Below, one piece after another: positions 26,153 to 36,305 of a stretch of DNA of 64,000 nt (its first letter is position 1; each line of letters opens with the position of its first letter). The notes beneath the pieces are model-generated. The model worked only from the letters and a program-made list of their open reading frames with translations. It was not told the origin of the DNA and did not search any database. Origin of the DNA: Echinicola strongylocentroti (GTDB taxonomy: Bacteria; Bacteroidota; Bacteroidia; Cytophagales; Cyclobacteriaceae); contig NZ_CP030041.1 of the NCBI RefSeq assembly GCF_003260975.1, positions 310,001-374,000 of the forward strand. Reading direction: 5' to 3'. A program made the translations under genes and the position numbers.

Positions 26153-27373
26153 TTACTTCCGAAATGTAATATTTGCTTCCCCTTTTTCAATCAACTGTAA
26201 GGCACTATTAAAGTCATCCTCCTCAAACAATTGAGAGGCATATTTTATATCTTCTATCAGTTTTTGCCTGGAGCCTTCCGCGTCAGCAATTTGCTCATAC
26301 TCCCATGCTTTCTCCTCTGTAAAGTAGGAAAGCATATACTCAAAGCCTTTTTTAATGCTTCTCCCATCACTGGTCTGTGCATCCCAAAGGTCAACACCCA
26401 CTTTTTTACCTAAGCGGGCAAGGGATAAGAAGCCATGTAGATTCATAACAGAATAGGAGAAAGATTTGGTTCTGGCCAATTCCAACGGTTGGCTGCCGTC
26501 TGGCTCAATTTGATCGTAAATCCTGCTTATGGTAATTGTAGAAAGGTATTTTTTCACCTCCTCGGTTTTTCCCAAATAGGTTAAGATACTCAATAATTGC
26601 AGGTCGTAGTACGTGGCATGATTGTTCTTTGTATGTGCCTCTCCCTTTCCATTTTCACTGTATTGGAGCCAACGAGCATATTCTGAAAGCCAAGCTTTTA
26701 TAGACAGCTGTGTTGCTGGATCCAGCTGATTGCGCTCCCCCAACAACTCCAGGCATTTTACCACTTCCACAATATTCGCAAACTCAATGATGCCGAATTT
26801 TCTACCATCCGTTTTCCCTGGAATACTCTGGCTATAATCGAGATTAGGGTTCATCTTGGTTTCTTGGTCCAGGAACCAGGTTTTGATAAGTACCAGTGCC
26901 TTTTTTGCATAGACATCATTTTCCGAAAAATAGAAGGCATCTCTTAATATCGTTAGGGAGCGGACGAAATTTTGCCATTCCACATAGTCCGTAAAATCAT
27001 TCCGTGTTTCAGGGTTTATTTCACCGTCTCTTCTGATGTACGGCAGACCATCTGACGTGCTTGGATTGGGCCACCAATATGGGCCAATAGTCATATAATC
27101 ATGTTTATCACCACTTGGCGGCACCCCTGTTTTTTTCACCACCGAAAACCCCTTATGCTTGATAGCTGACTCCGCTTTTTCGATCAGGCGGTTATAATTG
27201 GACTTGGCTTTAGGGTCATTGTGCTCGATACGTTCCTTTGTTTTCTCATATTCGCTATATTCAATAAGCGTAATCTTATCAGACTGAACCATACGATCTT
27301 GACCAGCCACCATGCCTGTGGTGGCAATACATAGCAAAATCACTAAATAAAAAATCCCTGATAGTTTCATCAT
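26153..27373 (-). CDS. Alginate-lyase-family polysaccharide lyase (PF05426 type)
   Basis: 406 residues with a signal peptide (IFYLVILLCIATTGMVAGQ). The (alpha/alpha) toroid lyase family is recognised from GPYWWPNP (about residue 98), KFGIIEFANIVE, the catalytic Asn-His pair in KNNHATYYD (251-252) and Arg301/Tyr307 in LARTKSFSYS, which match the Asn/His, Arg and Tyr of A1-III alginate lyases. The PF05426 family also includes enzymes on other uronic-acid polymers (PL5 and PL38), and the neighbouring rhamnosidases make a rhamnose/uronate polymer more likely than alginate. It is the last gene of the minus-strand block, 370 bp downstream of the heparinase-like gene. Confidence 0.85.
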   Translation of the reverse strand: MMKLSGIFYLVILLCIATTGMVAGQDRMVQSDKITLIEYSEYEKTKERIEHNDPKAKSNYNRLIEKAESAIKHKGFSVVKKTGVPPSGDKHDYMTIGPYWWPNPSTSDGLPYIRRDGEINPETRNDFTDYVEWQNFVRSLTILRDAFYFSENDVYAKKALVLIKTWFLDQETKMNPNLDYSQSIPGKTDGRKFGIIEFANIVEVVKCLELLGERNQLDPATQLSIKAWLSEYARWLQYSENGKGEAHTKNNHATYYDLQLLSILTYLGKTEEVKKYLSTITISRIYDQIEPDGSQPLELARTKSFSYSVMNLHGFLSLARLGKKVGVDLWDAQTSDGRSIKKGFEYMLSYFTEEKAWEYEQIADAEGSRQKLIEDIKYASQLFEEDDFNSALQLIEKGEANITFRK

Positions 27374-27551
27374 AATTTCAATTCAATTACACGCCTTTAT
27401 TAATAAACTTCATTTGGGCTATTTTTTTCATGGGGCTACTATTTTTTTACTAAACTCCGGCGATGTTCTCATTTCATTACCTTTATCACTTCTTTGCTTC
27501 AGGTCAAACAAGCCCACCTTCTTGGCTGCCCACTTTTTAATTTCTTGAAAC

Positions 27552-27688
27552 ATGTATATCCGCAATTACAGAAATATTGAATAAGTTCTCACAAAAATCA
27601 CGGAAAACTCAGAAAGGCCTTGCTCTATTCAGGGTGTTCTGTGCATTCTGTGAGAAATAAAACCTACTGGCAATAAAGCGTATAAGCA
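27552..27688 (-). repeat. R2 dispersed repeat, copy 3
   Basis: Read in reverse it matches the R2 ends and core: ATGTATATCC at one side, GCATTCTGTGAGAAATAAAA and ACTGGCAATAAAGCGTATAA at the other. It occupies the 370-bp gap between the two lyase genes; no gene or terminator is seen in the remainder. Confidence 0.65.
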
Positions 27689-27743
27689 ATCTTGAATTTT
27701 ATGGCTTACCGAATATTTCCTAACCGGTCATGGAATTATCAAA

Positions 27744-30200
27744 TTACTGTGCTATTTGGTCTCCCACTTCGAGTTGCTTTCCTTCCCCTACATATAGTTC
27801 TACCGCAGATCTGCCCTCATAGGATGTGATTCTAGCCACTGCAAATCGGCCCTCAAACCGAAGATCAATTGCTGGAAGTTCAAAAACCTGATTTTCATCG
27901 TCATGACAAATGATGTAATCCTCTATCTTGCGACCATCTACCTGACTGGTAACTTTTGCACCCACAATTTTTTCTCCAGTGTACAAATGTTCCACAGATT
28001 GAATACTTGATTTCTTATGGATGGAAGGTTCATGGATAACCACATACGGACGGTCCCATGCTTCCCCTTTCTGACGGATCGCCACCACCTGCGTTTTTTT
28101 CTCTTTATAACCATTCCGTACATCACGGCTGGGAGGGGCTAATGCCTTAGTAAACTCTCGCTCCACCCCACCTGGTACAAACTGGTGCATATATCGCTTG
28201 TCCTTCTTTATATCATAGCGAATATTCACGGCATCTTTTATGGCATCAGTAGTATGCTCGTTTTCAAAAAAACGCCAACCTGGAGAATGCACCTGATCAC
28301 CAATATCATTATCGTATTTACCAGTAGGAGATAACTTCAATTTACCTCTCTTATCAGCAACTATGGTAGTTTGATCTCCTAGATTATGGTAGATATAATC
28401 GTGAAATTTATTTTCATCCAACGATTTGGACCTGAACATGTCGAAGTAGTATCCAGTTGTAGGACTTGTCCGTATGGTACTTAACGTTCGTTGCTGCTCA
28501 GCATTGTTCACCTCATCCTGCAAGTACTGTGTAGCAAAGCTAAAATGTTCATTCTTTGGGTCGGCCAAGTGTGCTGGTTCGGCGGCAATATTCACTACTG
28601 TGTTTTGCCAAACATTCGCCTTTCTCTTCCAAGAACCTTTATCTCTCCCATGGGAACTTCCATTCACTATGACCGTATTGTTTCCTGCATAGAGCCTGAA
28701 GTAGTGTTCATGAAGAGGGATCCTTCTTTGTGCAACAGAGGGTGGCAATCCAGCATTGGGTGCCATTGCATAACCAGCTCCATATAGCTCCATTGTTATC
28801 CCTGTGACGTGCGAATGTACATAATGCGCTCCTCCAATGATTCCACATAATCCGTATAATTCATTATTCTTTTCAACATAGTTCCTTTGAAGGGCTACAC
28901 CTGCATGCTCTACGATCACGGTAGGTTTATGAAAGTCAATCTCCCCTTCAATTTCTTCAGGAATTGGGCTCCCCCAAAGTAGCTGCGTAAATGCACTATA
29001 ATTATCGAAAGTGCCCGTTCCAGCATGTGGATGATACCCACCAGATGCATCATAATCTTGCCGTAATGCTACTTTGGCCTTTTGTTCATATTCGCTTAGC
29101 CCACGACGCTGAGCAAGATTCAGTGTGTATTGGTACAATTTCGAAGTTCCATCAGAGTCACGATGAGAATCTCCATAAGTAACAAAGCGATGGTCTGGCA
29201 TTCTTAAGTTATCGAAAAGAAAATTACCATCCAGAATATGCAATTGGTCATTTATCACATCCATTTCCGGCTTGACCCGGTCAATGATATTGAGCATCAT
29301 TGTAATGTTAGGCATGAAACTATAGCTTAGAGATTCTGGCCAAATACCCTGATTGCCAAACATAGGCAGCAAGGTGTTTTTAAAAGAATTTTGGTGTGCT
29401 GTTCCTTCTTCCCAAAGCACATTGAATAGGCGGTCTCTTTTGGCATCATCTTCCACACATAAAATCCCAAACAGTGCTCCCGGACCTGTGAGTATCGGGT
29501 GATTGGACACAAACCTTCCGTGTGTGTCCGGGTGACCATATTCCTGCAAGGTGTTACCGACCATGTTCAGCATTGCTTTTTGCATCGTGGCATGATCGTA
29601 GTCAACTTTTGCTTTCCTCCTGGCACTGTACACATTGATGGCAGGTTTTTTTACATAATTGTAGATGAAATCATAAGCAATGGCAAACTTTGCATAACTG
29701 GTGCGGGGATCATAGAAGGAATTTCCACAGATGGAGGTATTTTGGGGATCCCTAGGAGCCAGTTCTTCTGCATAGAACCACAAAATGTCCGCTGCAAACT
29801 GCGCATACTGATCTTCTTCTGTCAAATAATAAAGTAGTCCGGCATACGCTGCGTCCCCAAGAATATCAGCATGTTGATGAACCGTTTTCACCTCAAGTTC
29901 TGGAATATTACTATCCTCAGCGATTGTTGGAATTTGATTTAGGATCTTGCTTGGGCTAGCTCGATGATCCTTTACTTTGTCATCGACGATTTCGTGTACG
30001 TCATTCAATAGCTCTTGCGCCCAACTATTTTGATCAATTAATTCAAGGATACTGTCTCGCTCATCCATTGTGGCCCAGATGACAGGGTGCTGAAGGGATT
30101 GGGCATCAACGGTATTAGAAATGTAGAAATGGAAAAAAAACAAAGTGAGTAGTTGCAATGAAGTTGTTAAATATCGATTTGCTCCGATAAAGTTTCTCAT
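27744..30200 (-). CDS. Heparinase II/III-like secreted polysaccharide lyase or dehydratase
   Basis: About 818 residues from the ATG at 30200 (MRNFIGANRYLTTSLQLLTLFFFHFYISNTVDAQ, a signal peptide); a TTG three codons upstream is less likely. The N-terminal half is an alpha-helical toroid (ADILGDAAYAGLLYYLTEEDQYAQFAADILWFYAEE, SYAKFAIAYDFIYNYV). The C-terminal half has the heparinase II/III beta-sandwich, with the His-rich GGAHYVHSHVTGITMELYG and YYFDMFRSKS. Enzymes of this shape cleave uronic-acid bonds by beta-elimination. Related-fold proteins in Ulva-polysaccharide pathways are reported as oligosaccharide dehydratases feeding GH105, and GH105 is present here. The exact CAZy family cannot be set by eye. 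Confidence 0.85.
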   Translation of the reverse strand: MRNFIGANRYLTTSLQLLTLFFFHFYISNTVDAQSLQHPVIWATMDERDSILELIDQNSWAQELLNDVHEIVDDKVKDHRASPSKILNQIPTIAEDSNIPELEVKTVHQHADILGDAAYAGLLYYLTEEDQYAQFAADILWFYAEELAPRDPQNTSICGNSFYDPRTSYAKFAIAYDFIYNYVKKPAINVYSARRKAKVDYDHATMQKAMLNMVGNTLQEYGHPDTHGRFVSNHPILTGPGALFGILCVEDDAKRDRLFNVLWEEGTAHQNSFKNTLLPMFGNQGIWPESLSYSFMPNITMMLNIIDRVKPEMDVINDQLHILDGNFLFDNLRMPDHRFVTYGDSHRDSDGTSKLYQYTLNLAQRRGLSEYEQKAKVALRQDYDASGGYHPHAGTGTFDNYSAFTQLLWGSPIPEEIEGEIDFHKPTVIVEHAGVALQRNYVEKNNELYGLCGIIGGAHYVHSHVTGITMELYGAGYAMAPNAGLPPSVAQRRIPLHEHYFRLYAGNNTVIVNGSSHGRDKGSWKRKANVWQNTVVNIAAEPAHLADPKNEHFSFATQYLQDEVNNAEQQRTLSTIRTSPTTGYYFDMFRSKSLDENKFHDYIYHNLGDQTTIVADKRGKLKLSPTGKYDNDIGDQVHSPGWRFFENEHTTDAIKDAVNIRYDIKKDKRYMHQFVPGGVEREFTKALAPPSRDVRNGYKEKKTQVVAIRQKGEAWDRPYVVIHEPSIHKKSSIQSVEHLYTGEKIVGAKVTSQVDGRKIEDYIICHDDENQVFELPAIDLRFEGRFAVARITSYEGRSAVELYVGEGKQLEVGDQIAQ

Positions 30201-30486
30201 ATTTTTCAAGTTCTGTTAATTCTTAATTAATCCCGGTCACAGGTTTGACACATGTTGAGGTAAATGATCCTATCATGTGATATTTTGGTCTTACCTGCTT
30301 ACCTAAAGACAGTCATGTTTGCTTTTGGTAATTTTCACTATAAAGGTCAAAAAGAATCACCCACTAAAAATCTCAAAAGTTGGTAAAATCGTCCAAACAT
30401 TTGATTTTTATGCTATAAACCTGAGTTCGATAATAATTTTGAATGGAACGCAGATAACGCGGATTCAGCTGATTTTCGCTGATTAT

Positions 30487-31370
30487 TTCTTGGCCACAAA
30501 GTCGCGAAGTCACAAAGAGGGGGAATAGTGATGTGTCGGGTACTTGGCCTATTGCTATCCAAAATATTTAGCGTCTTGGTGCCTTAGTGGCTCCTTATTG
30601 ATCCAACAAAAACAATGTATGTGCCGACAGAATGACTAGATGCATATCCCCTACTGTGAACTATGTGTCTATGTTGTTACACATAATTCATGCTCCATAT
30701 ATTAGCAGTTATACGTGGTATTGAGTTAAAAACTCAAATTAACCTGGTTCCGCAGCACAGCTGTCGGAACAACCGTTGCGGATTCAGCTGATTTTCGCTG
30801 ATTTTTTTTTTGGCCACGAAGTCGCGAAGTCACAAAGAGGAGGGAATAGTGATGTGTCGGGTACTTGCCCTATTGCTATCCAAAATATTTAGTGCCTTGG
30901 TGCCTTAGTGGCTCCTTATTGATCCAACAAAAACAATGTATGTGCCGACAGAATGACTAGATGCATATCCCCTACTGTGAACTATGTGTCTATGTTGTTA
31001 CACATAATTCATGCTCCATATATTAGCAGTTATACGTGGTATTGAGTTAAAAACTCAAATTAACCTGGTTCCGCAGCACAGCTGTCGGAACAACCGTTGC
31101 CTTAGTGGCTTGCTATCGATCCAACAAAAGCAGTGAAGGTGCCGACAAGATGACTTGATGCATATCCCCTACTGTGAACTATGTGTCTATGTTGTTACAC
31201 ATAATTCATGCTCCATACCTTAACACTTATACGTGGTATTGAGTTAAAAACTCAATTTTACCTGGTTCCGCAGCACAGCTGTCGGAACAACCGTTGCCTT
31301 AGTGGCTTGTTATCGATCCAGCAAAAGCAGTGAAGGTGCCGACAGAATGACTAGATGCATATTCCCCCTT
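30487..31370 (+). repeat. Tandem array of the 197-bp unit, array B
   Basis: The GATCCA motif recurs at 30600, 30921, 31118 and 31315; the last two steps are exactly 197 bp, and the first step carries an insertion of about 124 bp (GATTCAGCTGATTTTCGCTG and TTGGCCACGAAGTCGCGAAG). Sequence and orientation match array A at 25288-26034, so the two arrays are direct repeats flanking both lyase genes. They fill the 1.2-kb gap between the heparinase-like gene and the first GH78; no coding region is supported there. Confidence 0.9.
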
Positions 31371-31383
31371 TTTGTACGAATAC

Positions 31384-33732
31384 TTACTTATAAGTCGCCT
31401 CAACTTCCCATTTCCCAGCTTCCGTTTTAAATTTTAAATGCTCCTCGTCTTCACCAAAATAGTCAAAACCCGCATGGCCTTTTTTAAATTTTCCTTCTTC
31501 CCACACAATCTCATCACCAACCTTCACTGTGGCAATTTCTTTTTCAGCCTTTGGGACACCAATAATTGCAGAAGTCGCTTCTGGTGAATTTAGTAGCAAC
31601 TGGAATGTATTTCTATTGGCTTCAATAGTTAGATCAATAGTCCCTTTTACGGTAGGTATGGTTTTCTTTAAGCTTTTAAAATGAAGCAGTGTGGGCATAA
31701 CCTGATATTCGGTCCAGCCTATTTTTGTTGGTGCTACTCCGGCAATGTACTTCGATAAAATAGTGTTAGGGGCATTCCAGGCATGGTTATAACTTCCTCC
31801 CTTAGGAAACATCTCGTACAACGTTGACAAAGATTGATTGTCTACTTGACTTTGATACTGCTCCTTCATTCTTTGTAAAGATTCTTCATGTCTTCCGGCT
31901 ATGCACATGGCTTCTTCTACCAACCACTCAAAGTGAGGACTCGAAAAGAAGTTTTCAGTAAGGACATTATCAACAATCTGATCATAAAATGCTGGGTTTG
32001 CAATTCCTGAAACGATGGCAATCGCATTGGCTCTATCATCTTTGAACTTTTCAATATCGGTACTATAAAAACCATCTTTCCAAAAGGCTTTTTCATACGC
32101 TGGTTTCATCGCGGCCATACGTTTATTGTACCATTCGATATGTTCTTTCTTGCCCAAAACTTCAGCCATCTTCTTAGCCTCTTTTAAGGCCAGGTAATAA
32201 AAAGCCATCTGTATGGGTTCTTCATCAATGGTATTTTTCACGCCCCAATCGAGCCAATTCCAGGTGTCGGGATTTTTTCCTTTTCGGTATTCTGGCAAAC
32301 CGTTTTCTTGCATTGGGAATAGATCCAAATAATCAAAAACGTAAGGATAAGCAACTTCAAGTGTCTCCTTATCACCAGTGTTCAAATAATATGGCCATAC
32401 CACCTGGGAAATAAACTGCAGGCTTTGGGTTACCAATTCACGAACCCTGAGAGGTCCCAAAGCCCCTATTACACCGTTTTCACTGAAATATACAGTTTGC
32501 AATATGGCTTTTTTAAGCAATTTACGCCCGGCCTCATCCATTGAGTAGAACAAGTACCCAGTTTGGTCGGCTACATCGCCTATCCACAGGGCCCTTTCTC
32601 TGTCCGGGCAATCCATGAAGTTATCACGGGCACAAACAAACAAGGTATTGTTGCCCATCTTCCACAGGCGTTGATAGAAAGGATCGTCCACTTCAAATTT
32701 TCCGGCCATTTCACCTACACTCATCCATCGGTATTTTAAGGCCTTTACTTTTACTCCTTCCGGAATGGTGTAAGTAATTTCATGACCATTCATCCATGAA
32801 TAACTTTCATATGCCTGATCACCCTCCTTGGTAATATAGGTGGCGTTAATTTTATTTAACCTATTATCCGTAGTCATAAAAACAGTATCTCCTGCACTGG
32901 CTTCTATCTCCAAATATGGCGTAACCTGCTTGTTAAATGGAAGACGGCACCTTACGGTTTGTCCCTCGCTTACAAAAGGAAAATTGAGTTGATCGTGGTT
33001 TTCATAATTTGTCAATCCATGGTTAACCAATAGCGGCACAAAATTTTCTTCTAATGAATACCAGGGAGCAGCACCCGCCTCACCTTTTTCAATAGCCGCA
33101 GGCCACTTGTTATCTTCATATCCCTCTTTATACCAAGCGTTTTCGTCCCAGTCATTCATCGCTTTCTGGGCATCGAATCGAACACTATACTGAACCAAAT
33201 TATCACTCGGAGGAGCAATAGTATTATCGTAGCCCGGATGCTGGATGGCTTTCCATGTGGCATCGGATACCAGCTTTTTGTCATCCATTTGGGCATGAAA
33301 TAGCAAGCCGCCTTTTTTACTGTCAATATGCGTACCCTTATGGGTCTCGCGCCCCCAATACCAGACCAATATGGCTATGGTGTTTTTGCCCTCTTTCAGG
33401 TAAGGTTGGATATCCAGTGTTTGGTACCAGGAGTTTGAAGGAGTTACCTTATTTTCCCTGTCCCACTCACCGACAGGGCTTGGCCCACGAGACAAGCCCC
33501 CTTCAAAAAGAACCATCTCCCCATTTATCCATAACCAAAACTTACTATCCACACCGATACGTGCCTTGGCCAATTCCGGGACTTCTTCTAATGTTACGGT
33601 TTTTCTGAAACTCATCCATGTATTGGAGGGTCCATCCTCTTTTTGCCAAATCCATCGAGCATTATCCCAGCTTGATGCATCTGCACATAATACTGAGAAC
33701 AAAAGGGTTATTACTACTAAAAGCTTTTTCAT
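31384..33732 (-). CDS. GH78 alpha-L-rhamnosidase, paralogue 1
   Basis: 782 residues with a signal peptide (MKKLLVVITLLFSVLCADAS), so periplasmic or secreted. An N-terminal beta-sandwich (WIWQKEDGPSNTWMSFRKTV, WLWINGEMVLFEGG) precedes the (alpha/alpha)6 barrel. The GH78 catalytic stretch is CARDNFMDCPDRERALWIGD: Asp374, Glu379 and Asp386 keep the exact 5- and 7-residue spacing of the Bacillus RhaB acid residues. It would release terminal alpha-L-rhamnose. It closely resembles the GH78 encoded at 36306-38642 along its whole length, so one arose from the other by duplication, with a GH106-like gene between. Confidence 0.93.
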   Translation of the reverse strand: MKKLLVVITLLFSVLCADASSWDNARWIWQKEDGPSNTWMSFRKTVTLEEVPELAKARIGVDSKFWLWINGEMVLFEGGLSRGPSPVGEWDRENKVTPSNSWYQTLDIQPYLKEGKNTIAILVWYWGRETHKGTHIDSKKGGLLFHAQMDDKKLVSDATWKAIQHPGYDNTIAPPSDNLVQYSVRFDAQKAMNDWDENAWYKEGYEDNKWPAAIEKGEAGAAPWYSLEENFVPLLVNHGLTNYENHDQLNFPFVSEGQTVRCRLPFNKQVTPYLEIEASAGDTVFMTTDNRLNKINATYITKEGDQAYESYSWMNGHEITYTIPEGVKVKALKYRWMSVGEMAGKFEVDDPFYQRLWKMGNNTLFVCARDNFMDCPDRERALWIGDVADQTGYLFYSMDEAGRKLLKKAILQTVYFSENGVIGALGPLRVRELVTQSLQFISQVVWPYYLNTGDKETLEVAYPYVFDYLDLFPMQENGLPEYRKGKNPDTWNWLDWGVKNTIDEEPIQMAFYYLALKEAKKMAEVLGKKEHIEWYNKRMAAMKPAYEKAFWKDGFYSTDIEKFKDDRANAIAIVSGIANPAFYDQIVDNVLTENFFSSPHFEWLVEEAMCIAGRHEESLQRMKEQYQSQVDNQSLSTLYEMFPKGGSYNHAWNAPNTILSKYIAGVAPTKIGWTEYQVMPTLLHFKSLKKTIPTVKGTIDLTIEANRNTFQLLLNSPEATSAIIGVPKAEKEIATVKVGDEIVWEEGKFKKGHAGFDYFGEDEEHLKFKTEAGKWEVEATYK

Positions 33733-33754
33733 ATTTCTAGTTATCCTTTTTTTA

Positions 33755-33899
33755 CATGTATATCCGTAATGACACCAGTAATCACAGAATTATATAGGTT
33801 CTCACAGAAACCATCGAAATCTCCAAACAGCCTTATTTCATGCTGGATGTTCTGTGCGTTCCGTGAGAAATAAAACCTACTGGCTGGAAAGCGTATAGT
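33755..33899 (-). repeat. R2 dispersed repeat, copy 4
   Basis: Reverse-orientation copy: CATGTATATCCGTAATGAC at one side, TTCTGTGCGTTCCGTGAGAA and CTACTGGCTGGAAAGCGTAT at the other. It fills the 200-bp gap between the first GH78 and the GH106-like gene. Confidence 0.65.
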
Positions 33900-33936
33900 C
33901 TTTTTGTATAGAAACAGTCACCACATCCTGACATAT

Positions 33937-36198
33937 TTATTTGTCCTCCGAAACCATAAATAATGATCTTACGCCGCCCAGATCGAGTTCTATTCGAGTA
34001 TATACTTGTCCATTTTTTTCTACATAATTAAAAGGGATTTCCTTTTTGATTTCACCACTATGCGGATCCCATTTGCTGGGTTTTAGCTTCCCTCGAAGAA
34101 GTACTTCAGTTGCAATTGTTTCGTCGCTGGAATTGGTAAAAAAATAAATATGTCGACCATCTTTAATTTTATGGATATAGTTAAATTTGCCTATATCAGT
34201 TTTAAGCGTCGGATTACTTTCAAAGACCACATCCGCAGCTTCGCTGTGTTTATCCAAGACTGCTTCCAGCTTTGATGCATCGGGTTGCGGAATAAATATC
34301 GCCTTGCCGCCTGCACCATTTTGGGATTCCACTGTCTGGCTCAACTCACCTTGCTGGGTGGGATCAATACCAAAAATCTCTTTTACTAACGTGATCACCT
34401 TCTCATCATTTCCGATAGTGGCCGACTTAAACGGCAACATGGTAGTGGCGATGAGTGTCCCGCCATTATCATAAAATTGCTTCACTTTTTGAAGCGTAGC
34501 ATATGTAATCACCTTACTTCCGGTGAGCATCAGCGTATGATAGGCTTGGTGATTCTCACTGTTGTTCAAGTGTATATTACCTTCCTCTATTCCGTACTTT
34601 TCATCTAAGAACAGTTCAGGATGTACAAAGGTAAAATCACGACGGATGTCATTGGTCAGCCATCCACTTACCGTCTGATAATCGGTTTCGGGCGCCACAT
34701 AAAACCCTTGGCGGATATTGTCGGGATTATCAAAGCGGAACCATGCCGCCAAGCCCTCAAAGGGATAGAGCACCGCAATATCGCTCACTCGTCTACCACC
34801 CCTAAGTAACATACTGGTGCGTCCTACATAGCTGGAATAAGCTGGCAATGCCGGAGCCAGTTTTTCGCTATAGGGGGACACCAAAGGCGGTATGTAAACC
34901 TTCTCAGGATCGTACCACATGCCGTGAGGTATGACCATATTGACACCTCGGGCAAATAAATCCATCATGGCCCTGTACAGCATCAGAGAGTCAAATGAGT
35001 CCTCTTTATAGGCTCCATATATTTCGGTAGCCACCAAAGGGCGGTCATAATAATCAGCCGCAGAGCTGATCAGTTTATGTCCGTTTTGTCCAAACTGATA
35101 ACCAATAATGGCGTCAGTGAGGGGTATTTGCGTATACCGATAAAATTTGAAAATATCGGCGTTCATATCTATGGGCGTTGGGTCATAGTTGCCTGGAGGG
35201 TGACCGGTACTGCTTAGGCCATTGGCTTCATTCCATTGCCCTACTAGTTTAGGAAAACCTTCGGCCAGTAATTCGGCACGTGTCCTAAAAAAAGCATTTC
35301 TGACAGCCGCTGTTTCCGGTCCAATGTCCTCCCATAAGGCAGGATAATAAGGACGTGGATCATAACCATTTAGTTCCTCAAACTTTTGGTTAAAAGAAGC
35401 AGTCCAGTTTCGGGGATGCCGCCAAAAACCCACATCATCAAAAAAGGTGGTTTTAATGGTGTTGCCAAAATACTGACCAAAACGCTCCTTGTATTTTTCG
35501 TATGTTTCGTTAATCATATGGCGCACTGCAGTAGTGTCCATAAAATCCATACAGAGGTACTTTTTGTGAAAGCTGTCCTTCATCAGTGGAAATAGCATTA
35601 TTTCCCAGTTTCCTTCTGGAACATGCCATTGCAATAAGCCGTCCTTTACAAACGAACTTATTTCGATGCGTTCATCAGTTCGTTCATTGGTAGCCACTGC
35701 GGCCATTAATTGGATACCAGGGATGCTGTCGGTAAAAAGCGCAGGGCCTTTCACCTTATATTCTATCTTATCCAACCTTTTCATGGTGTGGTCCGGATAT
35801 TTTTCTTCCATTTTTCCACCGGCCATTCCACTCGGGAAGTCATTGTCATCATACAATATGATTTCCATCTCCAACTCCTCCGCTATATCTATCATATCCT
35901 GGTACCGCTCAAAATATTCCTCAGAAAGGAACTTAGGCGAAGTCCCTGGCTTACTCGGACTTTTTTCGGCCAAAGGCAATAAACTCACCCCCGAAAACCC
36001 GGCCTCTTTCGCATCTTTCATTTGTTTTCGGATTCCCTCTGTGGTCAATTCCCCGTTGATATGCCAAAAAGGCATGGGCTTGAAATGGCCGGGAGGGTTT
36101 ACAAAATCCCGTTCCAATGTATTTTGACAGGAGAACATCAGCAATAAAGCTAAGCTCCTAGTGAATATTTTTGCTATTTCACTTTTTTGCACCGCCAT
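33937..36198 (-). CDS. GH106-like glycoside hydrolase, lipoprotein
   Basis: About 753 residues from the ATG at 36198 (MAVQKSEIAKIFTRS), with lipobox LLMFSC; an ATG three codons upstream is also possible. The N-terminal catalytic region resembles the GH106 family: HFKPMPFWHINGELTTEGIRKQMKDAKEAGFSGVSLLPL, MEIILYDDNDFPSGMAGG and TTFFDDVGFW. It lacks the long C-terminal beta-domains of the full-size GH106 encoded at 39093, so it is a short, diverged relative. Activity on alpha-L-rhamnosides is suggested by family and by its position between two GH78 genes, but a different sugar specificity is quite possible. Confidence 0.75.
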   Translation of the reverse strand: MAVQKSEIAKIFTRSLALLLMFSCQNTLERDFVNPPGHFKPMPFWHINGELTTEGIRKQMKDAKEAGFSGVSLLPLAEKSPSKPGTSPKFLSEEYFERYQDMIDIAEELEMEIILYDDNDFPSGMAGGKMEEKYPDHTMKRLDKIEYKVKGPALFTDSIPGIQLMAAVATNERTDERIEISSFVKDGLLQWHVPEGNWEIMLFPLMKDSFHKKYLCMDFMDTTAVRHMINETYEKYKERFGQYFGNTIKTTFFDDVGFWRHPRNWTASFNQKFEELNGYDPRPYYPALWEDIGPETAAVRNAFFRTRAELLAEGFPKLVGQWNEANGLSSTGHPPGNYDPTPIDMNADIFKFYRYTQIPLTDAIIGYQFGQNGHKLISSAADYYDRPLVATEIYGAYKEDSFDSLMLYRAMMDLFARGVNMVIPHGMWYDPEKVYIPPLVSPYSEKLAPALPAYSSYVGRTSMLLRGGRRVSDIAVLYPFEGLAAWFRFDNPDNIRQGFYVAPETDYQTVSGWLTNDIRRDFTFVHPELFLDEKYGIEEGNIHLNNSENHQAYHTLMLTGSKVITYATLQKVKQFYDNGGTLIATTMLPFKSATIGNDEKVITLVKEIFGIDPTQQGELSQTVESQNGAGGKAIFIPQPDASKLEAVLDKHSEAADVVFESNPTLKTDIGKFNYIHKIKDGRHIYFFTNSSDETIATEVLLRGKLKPSKWDPHSGEIKKEIPFNYVEKNGQVYTRIELDLGGVRSLFMVSEDK

Positions 36199-36305
36199 AA
36201 ATATCATATGAATAAATTATCTTCTTTTTTTGACATGTCTCTAGAAGCGAAAATGAATCAGTCCTCTGTATAGTAAAGTGAACTACCAACTGACACACCC
36301 GCATA

